Assembly (NCBI GenBank): GCA_963681505.1
Contig: OY811977.1
Location: 3,386,352-3,450,351, forward strand
Length of the DNA: 64,000 nucleotides
Reading direction: 5' to 3'
Source of the DNA: Eunapius fragilis
Taxonomy: Eukaryota; Porifera; Demospongiae; Spongillida; Spongillidae
Both the position numbers and the translations under genes were made by a program. Shown here in pieces: positions 59,401 to 64,000 of this stretch (within the stretch, counting starts at the first letter, position 1; each line of letters begins with the position of its first letter). Under the pieces are notes generated by a model. It was not told the DNA's origin. It made no database searches and saw only the letters and a program-made list of their open reading frames with translations.

Positions 59401-62400
59401 CTCATCCAGCATATGCCAGGCAAGTTAATACTCTTTGTACGCAATGTATATATTTATACATATATATATTTGTATACAACTAGACATGGCAGATACGTTT
59501 TTAGACAAGTGCGTGACTGAAAATGGTAAGCGTATTGTATTTCTTTCTAGATCTGTGACATTATTTATTCTGTATCTTTGTAACTACATGTGGACAACAC
59601 TGTACATGATTGCTCAGAGAATGGAAATGTAAAATACAACTATGACTTTATTGATGATTTCAGAACCAAATGGGTCAAGCATGGATTGGAGGAGATGGCA
59701 CATAGTGAAGAAAATGTCAACATAACGAAAAGTGCTGCGAGAATGTGTTTAATTCTCTTTTGGTTATGCTTACTTCCTGGCACAATTATCGTGCATCTTT
59801 TTAAATACCGTGTGCAAGGAGTGGATTCTCTCTTAGAACCAATCGAGCAACCGGAAAGCCACGCCATCTTCCACATGGTAAAGTGAAATTAAGACGATAA
59901 AAGTAACATAGATGCAAAAGTGATACTGGGATGCTATACTACCAAACCACAATGCATGCCTATCCACTTTTAATTATGAAACCGTTCCTGTGTAAGCAAT
60001 GCATTTGTACTCAAAGAACTTCGAGATCAGGTTTTTAATACATTAATATTTATATTATATAACCTACACCTAAGCCTTCAAAGTCACAAGAAGTTAAAGT
60101 ATCCCTATGAATTGCAGATGTTGACTGAAGACCTTATTTTGTGAAAGGTGTTGTATTATTTTCATATTTCCCTTATTACTACATGTGAAATGGAATATAA
60201 TTTGGGAATGCTTACAGTGTAACTAAAATACACCCAGATGGAATGTAACTTCAATGCATACATGGCAAATTTTCTATTCAGGACAGCATTAACCTATGAG
60301 GGAGAATAGCATGGGATATTGCAGCATTTGGAAAATCAACCATTATCTGGGTTGTATTGAACTCTATGCCTAGTATACGCATCATTACTCCTTCTAAACA
60401 TGTATCACAAGCACCATCGATGTTAGGCATGACGACAACTTCATTTGTGCCCTCTGACAAACATGAAATTTCATATACCTTACCTCTGAATTTCCCCTGA
60501 AAATCTTCCATGCATGATTGATTTGAAGACATACAACAGACGATGAGTGAGCATTGGATCCATCTATGTGATCTGAGCATAATTATATATCCTTCACATA
60601 TTACTTTCACTCCTCAGAGTATAAAAATATTATGGCATACGTTGAAACCAAATGTACGCAAAAAGCATGGGCTTCTGAGGCTCTTGCCCCATACCCTGTT
60701 CAGAGGGGAGGAGTACAGAGCACATCTCCTGCACCCTCCCCCTGGATGATGCTGGCTTTTTCATTATTCAGTACAAACTGTAGTTGCGTGCCCTGACCCC
60801 AAAATTACGTCATATGTGAAAAATGCATTTACCCAGCCGTTCTGATAAGCAACTTCATCATTTCTTTACTGGTTTATATAACTCATGCCATGGAAAGGCC
60901 CAGTTTGAAGGTGCAGTCGAGACTGTGATAGTTAGATACTTCCTTATATATACTTCACCACACTATATGATATCTCTCTGCCCGATCTACACGGATTATG
61001 TGTTGGTTCTATTGTGTAATTATAATCAAATAATTGCTCGATGAAATAATCGCGAAAGACCATATCGTGACAGGACTGATTATAACTCACGAAGCATACG
61101 AGTCACAAGTAAGGATAAGATTTACATTATTCATTGCATTCCATTGGTCAACTTTTTCGCGGTAAAGCGTCAAGTGAATTACATCACCACCGCTACGCTT
61201 TACCGTGGAAAAGTTGACCAATGGAATGCAATGAATGATGTAAATTTTATCCTTACTTGTGACTCATATGCTTCATGAGTTATAATCAGTGCTGCCACGA
61301 TATGTTCTTTCGCGATTATTGGTTAATAATCACAAATAGAAGCAACACATAATCCGTGTAGAGCGGGCGGGGAGATATCATATAGAGTGGCGGAGTATAA
61401 GAAAGCATCTAGCTATTATAGTCTCGACTGCACCCTCAAAAAGGGCTTTCCCATAGCATGAGTTATATAAACCAGAAAAGAATGATGAAGCCGCTTATCA
61501 GAACGGCTGGGTAAATGCATTTGTCACATAATGCCAATTAAGTGGTTCACACTGACGTATGCTGCTATGCAATTAGCCCCCTTCTCCCCCCCTCCCCCCT
61601 CATAAAAAAAGACTCGTGCACTCCTACGAAAAAATTAAAGGTACTTATAAGCGCCACTGTTAGCTAATGAAATAAATAAACGCAAATGTACAGAATTACA
61701 TATAACACACACATAGTAACATTTATACATCTGAGCGATAACAAAACGTTCTAAATGATGTTTAGATCAGCGGTGAGGAAAATGGGGGAGGCCTGCACCA
61801 TCATCCATGCCATGTTTCCTGTTACATCAGCCATTTCAGTGATTTTGATTGGGGCCGGTAATTTACGGTATATGTTCGACGATCAAAGTTAGAGTGTTTC
61901 GTTACAGTGTTTCAGACCTTAGGCAGCTGCAAGTTAGAGGCAACCGGTACGCGTCAGATAGACAATAGTGAAGCTTGGGAGAGATATGTAAAGCCAGTAC
62001 CGAGGCAGTTGAACAATTTATAGCTGATAAAAAATAGTTGGCTAAATGCCAATAATAGGGAAGAACCTCTAGTGCATGTAACAACAAAAACGTGCGCATA
62101 TACAGAGAGCATTTAGCTTGGAAAACTACCCAGCATGACAACTGATCTGATGCTATAACTGGATTATGTATTAAGTCTGATTCTATAAGTTAGAAGTTTT
62201 CAACATGCTTTCCAATGCTCGTTTTGTGGTGAGGAGCACAATGTTCGGTCTTGTGCTCGAAAGCATTCAACTGATGCAAGATCAAGTTGCTTCTCTTTGG
62301 AAGAAAATCTACTTACCTGCATGTTTTCAGCTGATAAGGAAACAGGAACATAATCTTGTTCATAAAAGTTAACTTTGTATGTGTTATCAAGCTAAACTAC

Positions 62401-64000
62401 TTTAGCCAGCATTCAGACCATATATTGTTTCTTTTTTCTGTCACTTATGGAAAGTAGTAGCAAAGTCTGAAAACATATTTGGGTTAAATTAACATTTTAA
62501 TAATTAACGATATTTAAATGAAACAGAACTTAATTATTTTGGCTTGAATTCTTTTACTTTTATAATCATTAAATTTTGATTAATAATTAATACATTTTGT
62601 AGCATATAATAAGACTAATTACAAGTATCATTTATTTATAACAATTCACTAATGTCTACATGACCCCTAATTTTAAAACCACTGCGCATTGTATTACTAA
62701 GTGGATTGCAAAATGTTTTCAGATCTCATACAAAAGGTACAACCTACTGAAACACAGAGTGGTGAAAACGTGGATACAGCAGAAATGGAAGAAAGAAGCA
62801 ATAAGAGTCTTTATTCCATACTTTGGTCTGTATGTCATCTTTCTTATAATGCTCACAGCCTTCGCGCTGCTATCGCCAAGACCAGTAAACAATTTAGCAT
62901 GTAAGACATTAACACGACAATTGAAAATGGTTCACTATTTCCCTCAATTGCGTGCATTCTATACAGGTTGGATGGACAACAATACTAACAGCATAGATCA
63001 AGGTTCTATGGACAATGATACAGATGTCCCTGCTAATGCCACCATGCTATCGCTCTGTAGTAAGTGTCTACTGATGAACAAGAATTTGGTAATTATAATT
63101 TATACAATAAATGAAGGTGCAATATGGGAGCGGAAGGCAATGATGGTAGTAACAAGGTTAAAAGATTAAAAACTAAATTGATATGAATAGCCTGTATTTA
63201 GCATACCCGGTGTTTGCGTTGCACCATTGTAGGTTGTATGTAGGATTTGAAGTGACATGAATACGATTATCAAACACCCCACTATCGCCCAAAGTACCGT
63301 AGAATCAATTGAGCATTATTCGAAAGAGCTGTTGAATACATACATGTACAATGGAGAAAAACTGCCCACACTTTAAGATTCGCTCAGATAGAAGGCGTAG
63401 CGGTTATGAAAAGGCCCTACAGAAACAAGTTAAAAACTAACTGCCGAATTTGTTTGGTACCATGACTTTCCGAGTTAGAGTTATGCTCTGCATAATTTAA
63501 ATATTTAGCAAACTTAGTTGTGTGCCCACAGATTATACTTCAATGCAAGCGTTACTTTTCTGTTGCTTGTCCTGGAAAGTTTGAAATAGTATCACAAAGG
63601 TGATTTTGCTAGACACTGTTCCATATAATTATTAATTTTAGTTGCGTATAACGCGGAACGTCTCTCCAAGCGACGATCTGTCATGCGATGCGAAGGTTTT
63701 TAAAGCGCGGTTAAACGATGGCGTAAAATTACGTGTATAGAAATTCACAACTTTTGTGTTAATCGTATTTGAAAAATCGCTACGAAGCCCACCAAACCAG
63801 AAACCATATCCTCATGCCACTAATATGACGATTTTTAAATTGTTGCTATTCCTAAGGAGGCTTGCTGTAAGTACACCGTTTAATCATTGTATCTTTTATC
63901 CCCAATACAGATGTTTCAGATCATCAAATCACATTCTTGAAAGTTGCAAGAATCATATTAATACTGTTTGCAACCTTTTTCATATTGTTTGAGGGTCTAC
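53236..64000 (+). CDS. TRPA-like cation channel gene, copy 2 (continues past window)
   Basis: Eight exons chain in compatible phases: 53236-53470, 59171-59205, 59259-59419, 59484-59525, 59618-59877, 62723-62900, 62967-63059 and 63911 to the edge. They read through an acidic linker, a helix (CFKKAIEDKN) like the last ankyrin-type unit of TRPA proteins, the motif TPFRMLIQHMPDMADTFLDK (family pattern: PFR.LI..MPD.A...LD.C), then pre-S1, S1, the loop and S2. One intron uses a GC donor. The protein is nearly identical to copy 1 where both are seen, so this is a recent tandem duplicate. Classical ankyrin repeats were not found between 48680 and 53236. Pore and tail lie beyond the window. Confidence 0.78.
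54620..54887 (-). repeat. Candidate 3' LTR of the fossil element
   Basis: On the - strand a purine tract (GGAGAAGGGGGAAGGAA) is followed directly by TGTGGCGGAC, the expected LTR start. A TATATAAG box lies inside. The outer end near 54620 is uncertain and no second LTR was found for comparison. Confidence 0.5.
56977..57000 (+). repeat. Interstitial (TTAGGG)4
   Basis: Four perfect units of the animal telomere repeat, preceded by GG, within the span of the fossil LTR element. Confidence 0.9.
57771..58371. other. No gene seen
   Basis: AT-rich sequence between the fossil element and the right arm of the inverted repeat. Confidence 0.4.
59171..59205 (+). CDS. Channel copy 2 mini-exon (RCFKKAIEDKN)
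   Basis: A 35 nt exon between AACAG and GTAAAG, phase 0 in and 2 out. With the next exon it gives RCFKKAIEDKNRSLVKTILM, matching the TRPA pattern in which an AIE.GNR..V..I unit precedes the linker to the channel. Both neighbours agree in phase. Confidence 0.68.
59259..59419 (+). CDS. Channel copy 2 exon ending at a GC donor
   Basis: 161 nt after a 53 bp intron ending in CATAG, phase 2 in and phase 1 out. It ends ATGCCAG followed by GCAAGT, a consensus GC-AG donor. Using it joins MP to DMADTFLDKC, restoring the family motif MPD.A...LD.C. No GT donor nearby gives this result. Confidence 0.72.
59484..59525 (+). CDS. Channel copy 2 mini-exon (MADTFLDKCVTEN)
   Basis: A 42 nt exon between ACTAG and GTAAGC, phase 1 at both ends. 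It supplies DMADTFLDKCVTEN, the conserved segment between the last ankyrin-type helices and the pre-S1 region in TRPA proteins. Confidence 0.7.
59618..59877 (+). CDS. Channel copy 2 exon: linker to pre-S1 with a hydrophobic segment
   Basis: 260 nt from GCTCAG to ATG/GTAAAG, phase 1 in and 0 out. It begins ENGNVKYNYDFIDDF, where the family has a Y.F-type beta strand after the LD.C motif, and ends PESHAIFHM, which joins the next exon as HAIFHMISYKRYNLLKHR, a good pre-S1 match. Between them is a strongly hydrophobic run (MCLILFWLCLLPGTIIVHLF) that I do not recall from other TRPA linkers. The phases support the whole exon, but the middle could hold an unrecognised intron. Confidence 0.65.
60278..60610 (-). 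CDS. Unrecognised protein-like frame on the opposite strand
   Basis: About 110 codons, including SNQSCMEDFQGKFRGKVYEI, EVVVMPNIDGACDTCLEGVM and GIEFNTTQIMVDFPNAAISH, ending in a stop. Five cysteines and a possible hydrophobic start (QCSLIVCCMSS) would suit a small secreted protein or a terminal exon of one. An internal GTAAGG could be a donor, so exon limits are unsure. It lies within an intron of the channel gene, antisense to it. I recognise no family. Confidence 0.35.
   Translation of the reverse strand: MKVICEGYIIMLRSHRWIQCSLIVCCMSSNQSCMEDFQGKFRGKVYEISCLSEGTNEVVVMPNIDGACDTCLEGVMMRILGIEFNTTQIMVDFPNAAISHAILPHRLMLS
60813..61530. repeat. About 0.7 kb imperfect palindrome
   Basis: Arm 60813-61169 pairs with 61195-61530 (AAATGCATTTACCCAGCCGT and complement; CATTCCATTGGTCAACTTTT and complement). 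Arms differ by several percent with small indels, so it is older than the 24.6 kb palindrome. Confidence 0.8.
62723..62900 (+). CDS. Channel copy 2 exon: pre-S1 helix and S1
   Basis: 178 nt between TTTTCAG and GTAAG. It is the twin of 2362-2539 with two base differences, one changing Cys to Tyr near the start and one silent. Confidence 0.82.
62967..63059 (+). CDS. Channel copy 2 exon: S1-S2 extracellular loop
   Basis: 93 nt after a 66 bp intron ending in ATACAG, phase 1 to 1. It is the twin of 2596-2688 with six replaced residues, four of them making the loop more acidic or polar (G to D twice, N to D, P to S). The NNT, NDT and NAT sequons are kept. Confidence 0.78.
63060..63910 (+). other. 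Intron of channel copy 2, short form
   Basis: 850 bases between loop and S2 exons. Matches copy 1 at both ends (2689-3325 and 14230-14525). About 110 bases at 63535-63645 replace the 10.9 kb of copy 1 and carry an end (GGTGATTTTGCTAGACACTG) like the small element near 10949. Confidence 0.6.
63911..64000 (+). CDS. Channel copy 2 exon: S2 start, cut by window edge
   Basis: It starts after CAATACAG in phase 1 and encodes VSDHQITFLKVARIILILFA and on into S2 until the window ends. One base (V to I) differs from 14526-14615. Confidence 0.78.

Larger units (their letters stand above)
59878..62722 (+). other. Intron of channel copy 2
   Basis: Between phase-0 exons. It contains a - strand open frame (60278-60610) and a 0.7 kb palindrome (60813-61530). 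61540-62722 holds nothing recognisable. Confidence 0.55.

Overview
This is a 64 kb window of an animal nuclear genome. Very short introns (53-92 bp) with consensus GT-AG sites, long CA/GT microsatellites, many small inverted-repeat elements and several LINE families point to a marine invertebrate. The compact exon style would fit a sponge, but the species cannot be fixed from this sequence. There are no operons, rRNA or tRNA genes or CRISPR arrays that I can see, and one assembly gap (46912-47111).

Host genes. The clearest host content is two copies, both on the + strand, of a TRPA-like ion channel gene. Copy 1 enters from the left and ends at 20383. Six exons (2362-2539, 2596-2688, 14526-14947, 15013-15201, 15259-15318, 20189-20383) splice in phase into S1-S6, a pore with a GD filter motif, and an acidic tail. 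Copy 2 occupies the right side. A chain of phase-compatible exons runs 53236-53470, 59171-59205, 59259-59419, 59484-59525, 59618-59877, 62723-62900, 62967-63059 and 63911 to the window edge. A possible N-terminal exon lies at 48503-48680. The copies are almost identical in the membrane exons but differ in six residues of the S1-S2 extracellular loop.

Transposon content by region. 1-2361: GT-rich and intronic sequence. 3326-14229: about 10.9 kb present in an intron of copy 1 but absent from copy 2, packed with LINE debris. 15319-20188: intron with a second LINE family and an inverted-repeat element. 20450-26900: intergenic, with a nearly perfect 1.05 kb palindrome. 26960-35690: a dense array of one LINE family (N-terminal zinc motifs, RT, C-terminal restriction-like endonuclease), most copies on the - strand, each abutting (ATT)n tracts. 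36000-45100: ordinary intergenic DNA, a diverged tandem duplication (38473-40360 and 40430-43505) and dispersed repeats. It includes a 787 bp transposon with a readable empty site. 45500-48270: more LINE ends around the gap. 53485-59089: a long inverted repeat that fills one channel intron and encloses a fossil Ty3/Gypsy-type element whose integrase precedes its reverse transcriptase.

How it fits together. The channel pair is the functional content. Almost everything else is transposon-derived sequence in introns and in the roughly 28 kb between copy 1 and the first candidate exon of copy 2. The exons remain open and in phase, so the introns appear to have absorbed the insertions without damage to the genes.
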